Below are positions 1-10,100 of a DNA stretch of 64,000 bases, one piece after another. The position numbers and the translations under genes were made by a program. This DNA comes from Clostridia bacterium. GTDB taxonomy: Bacteria > Bacillota > Clostridia > Lutisporales > Lutisporaceae. The notes under the pieces were generated by a model. The model saw only the letters and a program-made list of their open reading frames with translations, was not told where the DNA came from and did not search any database. Position 1 is the first letter of the stretch. Every line of letters starts with the position of its first letter. The stretch lies in assembly GCA_029256325.1 (NCBI GenBank), contig JAQSYD010000026.1, positions 1-64,000 of the forward strand. The letters run 5' to 3'.

Positions 1-774
1 ATTTACTCTACTTATCACTGAATAAGCCGGAAAGTATACTGCTTTTATCGTCAAAGGCCCCAGCACCATAATGTTTCTAAAAGCTAAAAATATGATCACT
101 GAACCTGACCAAAGCAATGCAGGAATATACACTTTGGAGGCAGAATTTTTATGGGGCAATGCAGAAAAAATCATCATAAACACAACTGCTTCTCCAAAAG
201 GAAAGGTTATGGAAGAAAGAACTCCGGACAATGCTTTTCCAACGCCGTTTCCCATGATTGGCAAAAGATTATCTATATCCATGCTTGGGATTACAAGCAA
301 GCTAAATAAAACTACCAATACCATTACGAATATTATAAAATATTCAGCGCATTTAGCCATGGTCTCAATGCCTGCCTTAGCACCCCACATACATAGTAAT
401 CCAAACATAATAACAGGTACGATTGCAGGAGTTTCAGGCAATGCTACCGTACTGATGAATTCTCCGAAGTTCCTAAGAACCAAGGCGCCCAAATGAAATG
501 TAAACCATATATAAAGAAGACCTACAAGCTTGCCAAAGAACTTCCCAAAATTCAGTTCTAATATTTCAAATAAATCTCTGCCCGGAAACAAGGATAGGAT
601 TCTTGAAAATACCAAATAGAGAGGTATCGATAATATTACAGCTGCTGTGATGGATATCCACATATCCCGCCCTGCTTCTCCGCCCGTACCCATAATAAGT
701 GTGCTGCCAAATATAAACAGCACCATCAGCTTTATGCCCTGCATATTTGATATTGTTTCTTTGTTCAAATGCAT
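1..774 (-). CDS. Spore germination protein, GerAB/GerKB-like permease (C-terminus runs off window)
   Basis: Reverse-strand translation from ATG at 774: MHLNKETISNMQGIKLMVLFIFGSTLIMGTGGEAGRDMWISITAAVILSIPLYLVF..., typical GerAB/endospore germination permease; adjacent to gerA and gerC genes. Confidence 0.88.
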   Translation of the reverse strand, partial: MHLNKETISNMQGIKLMVLFIFGSTLIMGTGGEAGRDMWISITAAVILSIPLYLVFSRILSLFPGRDLFEILELNFGKFFGKLVGLLYIWFTFHLGALVLRNFGEFISTVALPETPAIVPVIMFGLLCMWGAKAGIETMAKCAEYFIIFVMVLVVLFSLLVIPSMDIDNLLPIMGNGVGKALSGVLSSITFPFGEAVVFMMIFSALPHKNSASKVYIPALLWSGSVIIFLAFRNIMVLGPLTIKAVYFPAYSVISRVN

Positions 775-784
775 TCCCCTTCTT

Positions 785-994
785 TCATTCTCCAATTATA
801 GCTAAGATAAACTGTTTTATCGGCACAGCAGGACTAGGCATCTCTTTCACATATCCACTTGCTATGCCGATTGCACAGGAAAGTGTCATAAGCGTAAAAT
901 AAACGATTAGTTTTACTTTATCCTGTTTATGATAAGTAGCCTTCAAATCTATAATCGAGGTAATTGCATAGGATAAAATCATCATAAAAAACAT
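785..994 (-). CDS. Small membrane protein in ger operon
   Basis: 69-aa ORF between gerC and gerB; a similar-sized TM ORF occupies the same position in the second ger operon (20945-21151). Confidence 0.6.
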   Translation of the reverse strand: MFFMMILSYAITSIIDLKATYHKQDKVKLIVYFTLMTLSCAIGIASGYVKEMPSPAVPIKQFILAIIGE

Positions 995-996
995 GC

Positions 997-2099
997 TTAC
1001 TCTCCTACCTTCAAGGGTGTTCTGGTTGTTGCACTTCCGTTTATCTCAATATTTATATTTACATCCAATTCCAACTCTGCAAAAAACTCATCCCAATGTT
1101 CCTTTATTTGATTCCACACAGCAGGCATTTTCATTTCTATACGCCTTCCAAAGCCGAATACATCTGCATTATATTGATCTCTCGCTATGAAATACATGGA
1201 CATAATGTCTTTTTCCATTTGCTCTTTGGCAGCTTTTATAAGGGTCTGCTTTCCTGCACTGCTTATGAAATCAGTAGTTCCGGCAATTTCTCCAATAACA
1301 GTATCCAAATCAATATCTGCTTTTATTTTTAGCACTTCATTCTCAACAATGGGCGTAATTTTTGTCTTGCTTTTATAAACTTCTAAAGTAACATCATCTC
1401 CCGCTTCTCCTACATCGTATGGTTTTCATCTAAGGTACCGATCATCTTGCCATCCTTAAAAATAGCAGTTCCACCAACTTGCGGCGTCTTCAGTCCGTGC
1501 TGCTCAACCAATCGAACCATAGGTAAAACTGGGGAAACTTGTTTATAAAACAGTCTGTCAAAAAACTCAAATAATTCGATAAACGGAAATCTCGACGTAG
1601 CTTTCTGAGATCTCATGGTATCATCTAATTGAAAGGAAACGATAGGCTTAAGAAGTCCCTTACCACGCAAAATCTCTCCTGCAGTTTTTTCCGTAGAAAT
1701 CAACAGCCAGGTATCTTCCCTCGCTTCTGCATCTCTAAATAAAAAATCCAAGTATTTCACGATATCCACTCTAGCAATTTCTTCGCTAATGACGATCACC
1801 TTGGCGTGACTCCAATAGATCTTTTTGCCTTCCTTGGATATGGCACTTCTGACTGCTTCAAAGAAGGTCTCCCCATCCGATTCAATGTAAACCGGTTCAT
1901 AGCTTACTTGACCGTCTCCCCCAATATTCACCACTTCAATGGTAATATGAATTGTCCCATCTTCATTTCTGTCTACAGCTGCACCTGCAGCAATAGCCAA
2001 ACTTTCTACCTCTCTATAATTCCAGCAGCCTGTAAAAACAATACAGCTGCATATAAGCATCATTATAAATAATACAGCTCTATTTTTTCTCAACTTCAT
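997..2099 (-). pseudogene. Spore germination lipoprotein GerAC/GerKC-like, apparently disrupted (internal deletion plus frameshift)
   Basis: N-terminal half (ORF 1410-2150, lipobox IVFTGC) stops after GTLDENHTM*; C-terminal half continues in another frame as VGEAGDDVTLEVYKSKTKITPIVENEVLKIKADIDL... to 997. Confidence 0.75.
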
Positions 2100-3591
2100 C
2101 ACCGGTCCCTGTCTTATCTGCTGCCCTTTGCACATTTTGCTGCGCAACAAGCTTAGGTCTGGTTTTCATTTTCTGCCAGGGCGCTCTTACTACAACATCT
2201 TTTGCATCGGCAGGCTTTAGGCTGGCAATATTAATCATGTAAGGGATACCAAAGGACCTTAAGGAGGCTAAATGTATAAACATGCCAATTACGCCAAAAA
2301 GATATCCATATAGTCCAATAAAAGAGGCAGCCAGCAGAAAAACAAGCCTAGTCAATATCAATTCACCCTGCATTTTGGGAATAGCATAGCTTGTAATTCC
2401 CGTTAGGGCTGCAACTATAATCATTGGTGCGCTTACGAGTTTAGCTTCCACTGCCGCCTGCCCGATGACCAAGGCTCCTACGATACTTATCGTCTGACCT
2501 ATAACGGATGGAATTCTTACACTGGTCTCCCGAAGCAGCTCAAAAACAAATAGCATTAACACAGCTTCAACAATGGTTGGAAAAGGCACATTCTGTCTGG
2601 AGCTGGAAATACTCAGTAGCAGCTGCGTGGGAACCATCTCTTGATGAAAGGTAATCAAGGCTATATATATGGCGGGCACACTGGAGGCTAAGAAAAAGCT
2701 AAACCATCTTATGATTCTGTTAAAGGTTGCAAAATAAAAATTATTGTAATAATCCTCACTGGCATTAAAATACTCAACAAAAATAAAAGGTACAGTAATG
2801 GCAATAGGTGTTCCGTCACAAAATATAGCAATTCTTCCTTCCAAGAGCTTACCGGCCATCACATCAGGACGTTCGGTGTCTCCAACCGTCTTAAAGGGTG
2901 TTGTGGGCGTATCCTTTATCAATTCCTGAATATATCCCACATCTAAAATCCCATCCATATTAATTTTATCAAGGCGCTGCTCTACCTCTTCCACCAATTT
3001 CTTGTCTACAATATTATCAATAAAACAAATGCAGATTTTTGTTCTGGTTTCAGTACCAATTTCTCTAAATCGCAATTTTAGATTTGCAGTCTTCAGTTTT
3101 CTCCGCAAAAGAACAATATTGGTGCTTATATTCTCTGTAAAGCCTTCTCTAGGTCCAGACACAGTCTTCTCTGAATCAGGCTCGCTGACTGCTCGCTCAA
3201 CAAAATCCACAGTATCGATGATGATGGCTTTGTCAAAATCATTTACAAACAAGGCTGTATGCCCTGACAACAGATCTTGAATGATATCTTCCAGTTTATT
3301 TTTTTGATATACATTCGCTGCAGATATTACTTCCTTAGACAATGTATTTATCATTTGATTGATATCTAGATCATCACTTAAATCTGAATCTGCAACCGGT
3401 TTTATTATCTGATCATGAATGGAATTCTTATCTGCCATTCCTTCTACAAATACAATGCAAAACTCAATAGTCGGGTCTTTTTTGCAGCAAAAATCTCTGA
3501 ATGCAAAGGTTTCATCCTTGTCAAACATTGCTTTTAATTCACTCAAATTGCTCTTCTGCGCTTCCATCTTATTCATATGCCGCTCCTGCAA
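2080..3591 (-). CDS. Spore germination protein GerAA/GerKA family
   Basis: 503 aa; typical GerA signatures (TERPDVMAGKLLEGRIAIFCDGTPIAITVP; TFHQEMVPTQLLLSI). Confidence 0.92.
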   Translation of the reverse strand: MQERHMNKMEAQKSNLSELKAMFDKDETFAFRDFCCKKDPTIEFCIVFVEGMADKNSIHDQIIKPVADSDLSDDLDINQMINTLSKEVISAANVYQKNKLEDIIQDLLSGHTALFVNDFDKAIIIDTVDFVERAVSEPDSEKTVSGPREGFTENISTNIVLLRRKLKTANLKLRFREIGTETRTKICICFIDNIVDKKLVEEVEQRLDKINMDGILDVGYIQELIKDTPTTPFKTVGDTERPDVMAGKLLEGRIAIFCDGTPIAITVPFIFVEYFNASEDYYNNFYFATFNRIIRWFSFFLASSVPAIYIALITFHQEMVPTQLLLSISSSRQNVPFPTIVEAVLMLFVFELLRETSVRIPSVIGQTISIVGALVIGQAAVEAKLVSAPMIIVAALTGITSYAIPKMQGELILTRLVFLLAASFIGLYGYLFGVIGMFIHLASLRSFGIPYMINIASLKPADAKDVVVRAPWQKMKTRPKLVAQQNVQRAADKTGTGDEVEKK

Positions 3592-3687
3592 ACTCTAAGG
3601 TTGTAATCTCTATTTATTATCTTGATTTTGCAGTAAAGTTATACAAAAAATGAAACTTATAGCATTGCAAGAGTAAGAACAAAAGTG

Positions 3688-3732
3688 CACCTCCAAAATT
3701 AGATGCATCTAACATTTGGAGGTGCACTTCAC
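3688..3732 (-). terminator. Intrinsic terminator of MATE gene
   Basis: GTGCACCTCCAAA...TTTGGAGGTGCAC hairpin with T-rich tail on - strand; loop holds palindrome TTAGATGCATCTAA. Confidence 0.75.
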
Positions 3733-3781
3733 AATAGCTCTTCTATTGTAGAAATATAATCAGTTTTTAATTGATTTACTA

Positions 3782-5056
3782 CTAATTTGGGTTGGCTTGC
3801 ATACTTTGATGCTTATCATCTAAATGTCTTAACTCATAGAACAAAAACAAGCCTGTTATAACAGAAGAAACAATATCTGAAAGAGGTCCTGCGTACAGCA
3901 CTCCTTCTAATCCGAAATATCCCGGTAGAATAAGCATAGCAGGGATCAATATCAATACTTGTCTCGACAGGCTTAACAATCCTGCCTGCAATGGCTTTCC
4001 AACTGCTTGGAAGTAGTTGGAGGAAACAATCTGGAAGCCTATGATTGGCATGAATATTAAAAACACCCTTAAGGCATGAGCACCAAAAGCAATCAATTCA
4101 GGATCCTTCGCATTGAAAATTGATATCAATTGTGTCGAGAACAGTCTTGTTACAATAAAACCAAAGATAACCAGGGTTGTGGCTGCAAATATTCCCAGCT
4201 TCAAGGCTTCTTTTACACGGTCATATTTATGTGCACCATAGTTGTAGCCAATGATAGGCTGTACCCCTTGGTTTATTCCAAATATCGGCATCAAGAACAG
4301 CATCGTGATGCTCATGACTGCACTCATGCCAGACACCGCTACGTCCCCACCATACACTGAAAGGCTTCTATTCATGATAGCATTCAATATGCTTGCAGCA
4401 AACTGCATCAAAAATGGTGCTGCACCAATAGCTACAATTTTACCAATAACCGCAATCTTTAGCTTAAAATTCTTAACCTGCAGCTTAAGAATACCTTTAC
4501 CATATAAAAAGTGATAAAGCACCCATGCTGCAGAAACAGCTTGTGATAATATGGTCGCATAAGCCGCTCCTGCTATACCCCAATTAAAAACAAATATGAA
4601 CAGCGGGTCTAAAATTGTATTTAGTATTGCTCCTATCAGCATGGTAACCATAGCTATTTTAGGATTTCCTTCTGAGCGAATAAAATTATTCATACCCATA
4701 CCAACTGATTGAAAAATTGCACCAAAAAGTATGATTCTCATATACTCCCTTGCATAGGGTAGTACGGCTTCACTGGCTCCAAATGATCTCAATAAAGGAT
4801 CTAAAAACATCAAGCCAAAGAACGCTATGATAGCAGGAAGCACCACCAATAATACCAGGGGAAAGCCGATGGCTGCTCCCGCTATCCCGTTGGAGCCCAC
4901 TCCATTTCCTATAAATATTCTATCGACGATATTATATAAGGCATTCACCAGCATGCCTATTATTGCAGGTATTGAAAACTTGACTAATAAATTTAATACC
5001 TTTTCTTCACCTAATTGCTTTGATTTATCCAAGTTGTTTCCCCCTTCAAACTCCAT
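3782..5056 (-). CDS. MATE-family multidrug efflux protein (shorter than usual near TM2)
   Basis: MATE-like N-terminus VLNLLVKFSIPAIIGMLVNALYNIVDRIFIG and multi-TM protein; follows marR. Confidence 0.85.
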   Translation of the reverse strand: MEFEGGNNLDKSKQLGEEKVLNLLVKFSIPAIIGMLVNALYNIVDRIFIGNGVGSNGIAGAAIGFPLVLLVVLPAIIAFFGLMFLDPLLRSFGASEAVLPYAREYMRIILFGAIFQSVGMGMNNFIRSEGNPKIAMVTMLIGAILNTILDPLFIFVFNWGIAGAAYATILSQAVSAAWVLYHFLYGKGILKLQVKNFKLKIAVIGKIVAIGAAPFLMQFAASILNAIMNRSLSVYGGDVAVSGMSAVMSITMLFLMPIFGINQGVQPIIGYNYGAHKYDRVKEALKLGIFAATTLVIFGFIVTRLFSTQLISIFNAKDPELIAFGAHALRVFLIFMPIIGFQIVSSNYFQAVGKPLQAGLLSLSRQVLILIPAMLILPGYFGLEGVLYAGPLSDIVSSVITGLFLFYELRHLDDKHQSMQANPN

Positions 5057-5110
5057 TTGATTGCTGAATATTTTTTGTAAATCTCTTTATTAAATACATG
5101 ACCTTGCTCC

Positions 5111-5566
5111 CTAAGAATCTAAGTTTTCAATCATTCTCATTAAATACTGCTTCAACTGCTCAACCTCATTCTCACCAAAGCCTTTTGTGGCTTTTTCCAA
5201 GGTGCTCTCGCTTAAATGCTCTAGCTTCGGTATCAGTCCCTTTGCCTTGTCAGTGAGAAGTATGATTTGAGACCGCCCATCCTTTGGGTTAGAAATTCTA
5301 TATGCCCAGCCCTGCTTAACCAATTTTTCTACCATACAGGAAACAGTTGGCCTATCCGCACGCAACCTTTCTGCTATAGCTGCAGGCGTAAGCTTAAGCA
5401 GTCTTTCTTCATCATTGCCGCACATCTTTTCATTTATGCAAATATCTCGAATCAAGCCCCACTGCGTCGAGGTTATACCTAACTCTGCCAAGGAATGATT
5501 TAAATCCCATTTCGTCATCCTAGCTGCTTTATTGACTAAATATCCCAAATTGTTACTGTAGTCCAT
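5111..5566 (-). CDS. MarR-family transcriptional regulator
   Basis: winged-helix MarR signature LRADRPTVSCMVEKLVKQGWAYRISNPKDGRSQIILLTDKA; start at 5566 preceded by GGGAGG SD. Confidence 0.88.
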   Translation of the reverse strand: MDYSNNLGYLVNKAARMTKWDLNHSLAELGITSTQWGLIRDICINEKMCGNDEERLLKLTPAAIAERLRADRPTVSCMVEKLVKQGWAYRISNPKDGRSQIILLTDKAKGLIPKLEHLSESTLEKATKGFGENEVEQLKQYLMRMIENLDS

Positions 5567-5596
5567 GCTAAACCTCCCTTGTTTGAGATCCATATA

Positions 5597-5640
5597 GTTA
5601 GTATGCTAACTATTAATAACAATATGATTAGTATACTAAC
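5597..5640. promoter_or_regulatory. Tandem palindromes, probable MarR operator
   Basis: GTTAGTATGCTAAC (5597-5610) and ATTAGTATACTAAC (5627-5640), directly upstream of marR. Confidence 0.7.
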
Positions 5641-5700
5641 TATAATATGTTTATGCAATAGTCATTCATTATTTTATGCAGCTTTTCATTTTATCAAACG

Positions 5701-5736
5701 TATACTAGCAGATTTTTCCATAAATCTGCTAGTATA
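5701..5736. repeat. 15-bp perfect inverted repeat/hairpin upstream of DUF2935 gene
   Basis: TATACTAGCAGATTT-TTCCAT-AAATCTGCTAGTATA. Confidence 0.7.
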
Positions 5737-5767
5737 TAGCGTATATTGTATTTAAGGAGGTATTTAT

Positions 5768-6517
5768 TTGAATATCAAAGATGAGTTGCTGTTTTGGACG
5801 AGTATTATGAAAGATCATGCTAATTTCCAAGTAGATGCATTCGCGCCAAAGGAAGAAGTGTATATTGAAAACTCCACGTATTATATGAATTTCTTTAGTC
5901 AAATTCATGAAGAAATTGAGGGCTCAGATAATCTTAATCAAATATATCCCAAGCTGTTACACAGTCTGAGATGCTTTATCGATTACAAAAGAACGATATT
6001 AAAAAACCAACTCACCTGCAGTATCGCCATTAACCTGCCGCCTACAGCCATTAATCACCAAATAAACGAGGCGAATCAATTTTTGATGGTTTTTTCCAGC
6101 CCGGCTCCGGAGCATATGGATAAAAACATGCGTACGATGCTATTCTCTGAGCAGTTAAAGCTTTGGGCTGCTGACAGCGCAGGTCATGCTGCATTGATGA
6201 CCTCTTTTCTGGAGCCTGTAGAGGGAACCTATATCCAACAAGCTTTAAATTTCAAGATGAGTTTTGAGAAGCTTACAATTAAAGCCTCTGAGCTGCAGAT
6301 GATGCTCATGTACACTGATCTGGAAAATGGGACGCTCATGCAGCTCGGGCAAGAGGAAATAGAGTATATGACGGACTTCATCCGCTTCTGTGAAAAAATC
6401 AAAGAGCTTCGCCAAGCATGCAAGGTCATGGCTCAAGGTACCTTTACCCCATTGGTACCGGATCACTTTATCAGAGAGCACATGCACTGGATTATGAAAA
6501 TCAAGGAATATCAATAG
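5768..6517 (+). CDS. DUF2935-family protein (hemerythrin-like fold)
   Basis: 249 aa, FWTSIMKDHANFQVDAFAPKE...; SD aaggagg. Confidence 0.75.
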   Translation: MNIKDELLFWTSIMKDHANFQVDAFAPKEEVYIENSTYYMNFFSQIHEEIEGSDNLNQIYPKLLHSLRCFIDYKRTILKNQLTCSIAINLPPTAINHQINEANQFLMVFSSPAPEHMDKNMRTMLFSEQLKLWAADSAGHAALMTSFLEPVEGTYIQQALNFKMSFEKLTIKASELQMMLMYTDLENGTLMQLGQEEIEYMTDFIRFCEKIKELRQACKVMAQGTFTPLVPDHFIREHMHWIMKIKEYQ

Positions 6518-6546
6518 CGGGATGATTTAATCTCATCCCGCCTCTG

Positions 6547-6954
6547 CTACAGCAATACATATAATTCCTTATCTTCTCTGCTTATTCTGTTTTCCAAGGC
6601 TTCTACTATACCCTTCGTATCACTTATGTATGCATCAACATTGGTTAAGATTCTTGAGCTTATATTATACTTTACCTTATATGCTGTAAAAACCTGTGAC
6701 AAGTTTCCCATTTCCTTCGAAAAACGTTCTGCGATTTCTTTTACCTTTGCATCATTTCCTTCCAGCAGCCTTGGATATAAGCTATCATCCTCTGATATCA
6801 GATGTATTCTCAATTTTCCTGCGAGAAAGCTTATATTTTGAGCCAAATGAGAAGCCTCTGACCTTACTTTGCTTTCCTGTAAGTGATTCTTTAGAAAGTC
6901 TATCATCTCTCTTATTTCTTTATGCTGTCTTATCAAATCATTTTTATTTGCCAT
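6547..6954 (-). CDS. Hemerythrin HHE domain protein
   Basis: MANKNDLIRQHKEIREMIDFLKNHL...HLISEDDSLYPRLL hemerythrin-like motifs. Confidence 0.75.
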   Translation of the reverse strand: MANKNDLIRQHKEIREMIDFLKNHLQESKVRSEASHLAQNISFLAGKLRIHLISEDDSLYPRLLEGNDAKVKEIAERFSKEMGNLSQVFTAYKVKYNISSRILTNVDAYISDTKGIVEALENRISREDKELYVLL

Positions 6955-7023
6955 TTTATATACTCCTGCAATCTTTCGTATTATTTGTTATGTTTAATTA
7001 TATAGATGAGAAATAAATATGCC

Positions 7024-7039
7024 TATGATTTGAATCACA
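7024..7039. promoter_or_regulatory. FNR/CRP-type palindrome upstream of hemerythrin gene
   Basis: TATGA-N6-TCACA. Confidence 0.5.
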
Positions 7040-7114
7040 TTTATCCAAGTTTTCCATCATAAATTTTCCAATAAAAAATGCTCAACCAAACTGATTGGCT
7101 GAGCATTTTTGTTA

Positions 7115-9028
7115 TTAGCTTAAACCTAACTTCTTACGTTTTGATATGATATGTGCTTCAATGTTATTTGCCACCTCAACAGGGTCATCACCTAATGCTA
7201 CCTTGCCGCCAGTCAAGCCTTCTACATCCTCTGTCAACAGCTTAGCTAATAATGGAGCCCCTGTCACAAAAGGTGTAGGAGACAGATGTGTATAAGCTCC
7301 ATAAGCTACAGCAAATATACCATCTATTGTTGCTTTTTGCTCCATCCACTCAGGTGCAGTAACCGCTATCGGAAGATCAGGTATATCAACATCAAGATGG
7401 TCAGCCAAAGCTGTAACCAGCATTGAAATTCTTCCTGTATCTGTGCAGGTACCAAAGCTTAATACCGGTGGTATCTTAAGCAGATTGCATACTGCCTTTA
7501 GACCTTCTCCTGCCATATCAGCCGCTTCTAAGCTGCAAAGTCCTGCTACTTCAAGTGCATGGTTTCCGCAACCTCCGGCTACTACTAAAATGTCTTTTTT
7601 AATTAATTCCTTCGTAAGATTTACTGTATTCCAGTCTTGAGGGCCGTTTCTTAAGGTTGAACAGTTTGCTAAGGCTACTACACCCTTTAGAGTTCCTGCT
7701 GCAATTACTTCAACCAGCGGATCAAGCTTGTTGCCAAGTGCCCCTAAAACTGCCTCAGTAGAGAAGCCTGCGATAGCCTTTTGAATCTTCTTAGGCACCA
7801 TTGGCTTTATTTTACCATGACGTTTTTTGAAGTTTTCAATTCCTAGTTCAATCAACCTTTCTGACATCTTATCAGCCTCTGCCGGATAATAAGGCATCTT
7901 CTCTTGTATGCGAGGTACGCCAATGATTGTGCTAATACTTACAAGTGCTACTTGATATTTTTCTGCATAGCTGTCAATTGCAGGTGGCGAGCAGTTTTCT
8001 TCCATTGCCAAAACGTCTATCCCACCTGTAGCCAGCATAGGTTCGATTGCAAGCCAGTTACCCATTAATCCTACAAATACGTCATCCATTTTATATCTTT
8101 GCAGCAGTTCTTGACCTGTTTCTATAGATCCTATTACTCTGATACCCTTTGCTCCTGCAGCTTTTCCTTTTGCCTGATACTCTGGACTTCTAAGTTTTTC
8201 TATCGTTACAGCACCAATCCAAGGCTGGTGTCCATTAAAAACAATATTGATATAGTCGGGATCTATGATCCCCAAGTCTGTATTAACCTCATGGGGCATT
8301 GGAGTTCCAAATATGATGTCCTGCACCATCTCAAGACCAATTTGCGAATTATATATAGTAGCCAAGCCTAGGCGAAGCGCTTTTACTGCAAGAGATACAT
8401 AGTCTCCATCTACGTTTGTCAAACAGCTGGCTACACAGTTTTGCTCTTCATGAACAGTACCCGCAGGATACATGTTTAGTTTTCTCCATACTTCTTTTCT
8501 TTTCTTAGGAGCAAAAGCTTCTACCATGAGGTTAGGCTCTTCTGTTCCGACATTTTGCTGGCGTTCAAGAAGGTCAGCAAGCTGTACTGCCATCTTATTA
8601 TTATCCTGATCTGTGCTTATACCAAGCTTCTCGCACATCCATTTCAGCTTGTTTTCATCTTTAATCTTGAAGTTTGATTTTCCTTCTCCTATAGACTTCA
8701 ATGTTCTATACGCCTCATAAGCATGATGACTGTATGTACCTGCACCTAAGGTGTTTTGTATCAAAAGCTTTCTCATTGCATTGGCATCAGGTCCTATGCC
8801 GCAAACACCTTTGTCAATACCCTTCTCCACATTCCATCGGCAGGGTCCATGTGAGCATAGCTGACAGCTCAAGCCTTCCAAACAGAATTTGCAGCGTATT
8901 TTCTCTTGCTGTACCCAACGATCAAACACATTGGTCATTCCGTCTTCCCTTATTCTAACTAGCATCTCCTCTACCGAATCATGATAGCTGACTCGGCCTT
9001 CTGTTTTTTCCAGAATAGTTTCTCCCAT
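7115..9028 (-). CDS. cooS: Carbon monoxide dehydrogenase catalytic subunit (Ni-Fe-S CODH)
   Basis: RCKFCLEGLSCQLCSHGPCRW cluster B/D motif, GTCTDTGR; start at 9028. Confidence 0.95.
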   Translation of the reverse strand: MGETILEKTEGRVSYHDSVEEMLVRIREDGMTNVFDRWVQQEKIRCKFCLEGLSCQLCSHGPCRWNVEKGIDKGVCGIGPDANAMRKLLIQNTLGAGTYSHHAYEAYRTLKSIGEGKSNFKIKDENKLKWMCEKLGISTDQDNNKMAVQLADLLERQQNVGTEEPNLMVEAFAPKKRKEVWRKLNMYPAGTVHEEQNCVASCLTNVDGDYVSLAVKALRLGLATIYNSQIGLEMVQDIIFGTPMPHEVNTDLGIIDPDYINIVFNGHQPWIGAVTIEKLRSPEYQAKGKAAGAKGIRVIGSIETGQELLQRYKMDDVFVGLMGNWLAIEPMLATGGIDVLAMEENCSPPAIDSYAEKYQVALVSISTIIGVPRIQEKMPYYPAEADKMSERLIELGIENFKKRHGKIKPMVPKKIQKAIAGFSTEAVLGALGNKLDPLVEVIAAGTLKGVVALANCSTLRNGPQDWNTVNLTKELIKKDILVVAGGCGNHALEVAGLCSLEAADMAGEGLKAVCNLLKIPPVLSFGTCTDTGRISMLVTALADHLDVDIPDLPIAVTAPEWMEQKATIDGIFAVAYGAYTHLSPTPFVTGAPLLAKLLTEDVEGLTGGKVALGDDPVEVANNIEAHIISKRKKLGLS

Positions 9029-9175
9029 TACAAAAGCTCCTTTCAAACATTGCCTTTTATGATCAATGCTGTAGATTTTCAATATTAGTATTGCGAATGA
9101 TTGGAATAATATACTCATATTGTGATAATGTATGTGTACTATACCAACCTACTTTTTTTGGGCAAATTTGCATAG

Positions 9176-9191
9176 TGTGACCGAAATCACA
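9176..9191. promoter_or_regulatory. FNR/CRP-type operator between cooS and RIC gene
   Basis: Perfect TGTGACCGAAATCACA (TGTGA-N6-TCACA). Confidence 0.65.
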
Positions 9192-9293
9192 TAAAGATGT
9201 AATATTTGTGTTTATAATAAAGACATAAGGATAAGAATTAAATGCTGTAATATGCAAAACCTAAAAGAGAACATTCAAATTGGAGGGATTTTT

Positions 9294-10016
9294 ATGAACA
9301 ATAAATTTTCAAGTGCCGATACAATCGGCAATATCGTTGTTAATTTTCCAAAAGCAATTGAAACCTTTAAGGAGTTCAATATTGATTTTTGTTGTGGTGG
9401 TCACAGACCGCTTGCCGAAGCACTAAAGGAACAAAACCTTAGTGAAAGTACAGTCATTGACAGGCTTAATCAGGAATATGAAAGCTTCAAGGACAGTATT
9501 CATTCCGATATCGACTGGAGAACTGCATCCTATTCTCAGTTAATCGATTATGTTGTACAAAAGCATCATACTTTTTTGCAAAATGAGCTGCCAGCGCTTG
9601 GCCAATTAGTAGCGAAAATACTCAGAGTCCATGGAGAGCATCACGTAGAGCTTGCCAGAGTTCACAAGCTTTTCAATAGCCTTAGAACTGAGCTTGAATC
9701 GCATTTAATAAAAGAAGAAGAGGTTCTTTTCCCCATTATTAAGAAATATGAAAAAGAGCCTTCCCCAGAGCTATTAGATAAAGCGCTAAAAACTATTACT
9801 GAACTGGAAAGCGAGCATACTGGCGCTGGAGATATTTTGAAGGAGCTTCGCAAAATTACGGACCAATATCAGACTCCCGCCGATGGCTGCACTACTTATA
9901 GCTTAACTTATCAAAAGCTATATGAACTGGAGTCAGACTTATTCCAGCACATACACATGGAAAACAACATCCTGTTCCCAAGGCTGCAAGCACTAAAGGG
10001 CGCACACGTACATTAA
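9294..10016 (+). CDS. scdA: Iron-sulfur cluster repair di-iron protein (RIC/ScdA/YtfE)
   Basis: NIDFCCGGHRPLAEAL N-terminal DUF542 motif plus hemerythrin HHE region; SD ggaggg. Confidence 0.92.
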   Translation: MNNKFSSADTIGNIVVNFPKAIETFKEFNIDFCCGGHRPLAEALKEQNLSESTVIDRLNQEYESFKDSIHSDIDWRTASYSQLIDYVVQKHHTFLQNELPALGQLVAKILRVHGEHHVELARVHKLFNSLRTELESHLIKEEEVLFPIIKKYEKEPSPELLDKALKTITELESEHTGAGDILKELRKITDQYQTPADGCTTYSLTYQKLYELESDLFQHIHMENNILFPRLQALKGAHVH

Positions 10017-10027
10017 CCTGTTTTTTT

Positions 10028-10099
10028 GGTGCCAGGCACCACGGATACAGGATATGATAACCTGATAACTGTGGTGCCTGGCACCATTGTTATCAGGTT
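10028..10099. repeat. Nested GGTGCC(A/T)GGCACC palindromic intergenic element, probable bidirectional terminator
   Basis: GGTGCCAGGCACC (10028-10040), GGTGCCTGGCACC (10073-10085), flanked by AACCTGATAAC/GTTATCAGGTT inverted repeat and T runs. Confidence 0.8.
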
Positions 10100-10100
10100 T

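Noticed and set aside
71-496. + strand 141-aa ORF
   Set aside because: Antisense to the clear GerAB coding sequence on the - strand (<1-774)
10028-10085. Repeated GGTGCC..GGCACC units as a CRISPR array
   Set aside because: Only two units, palindromic, no regular spacers, no cas genes
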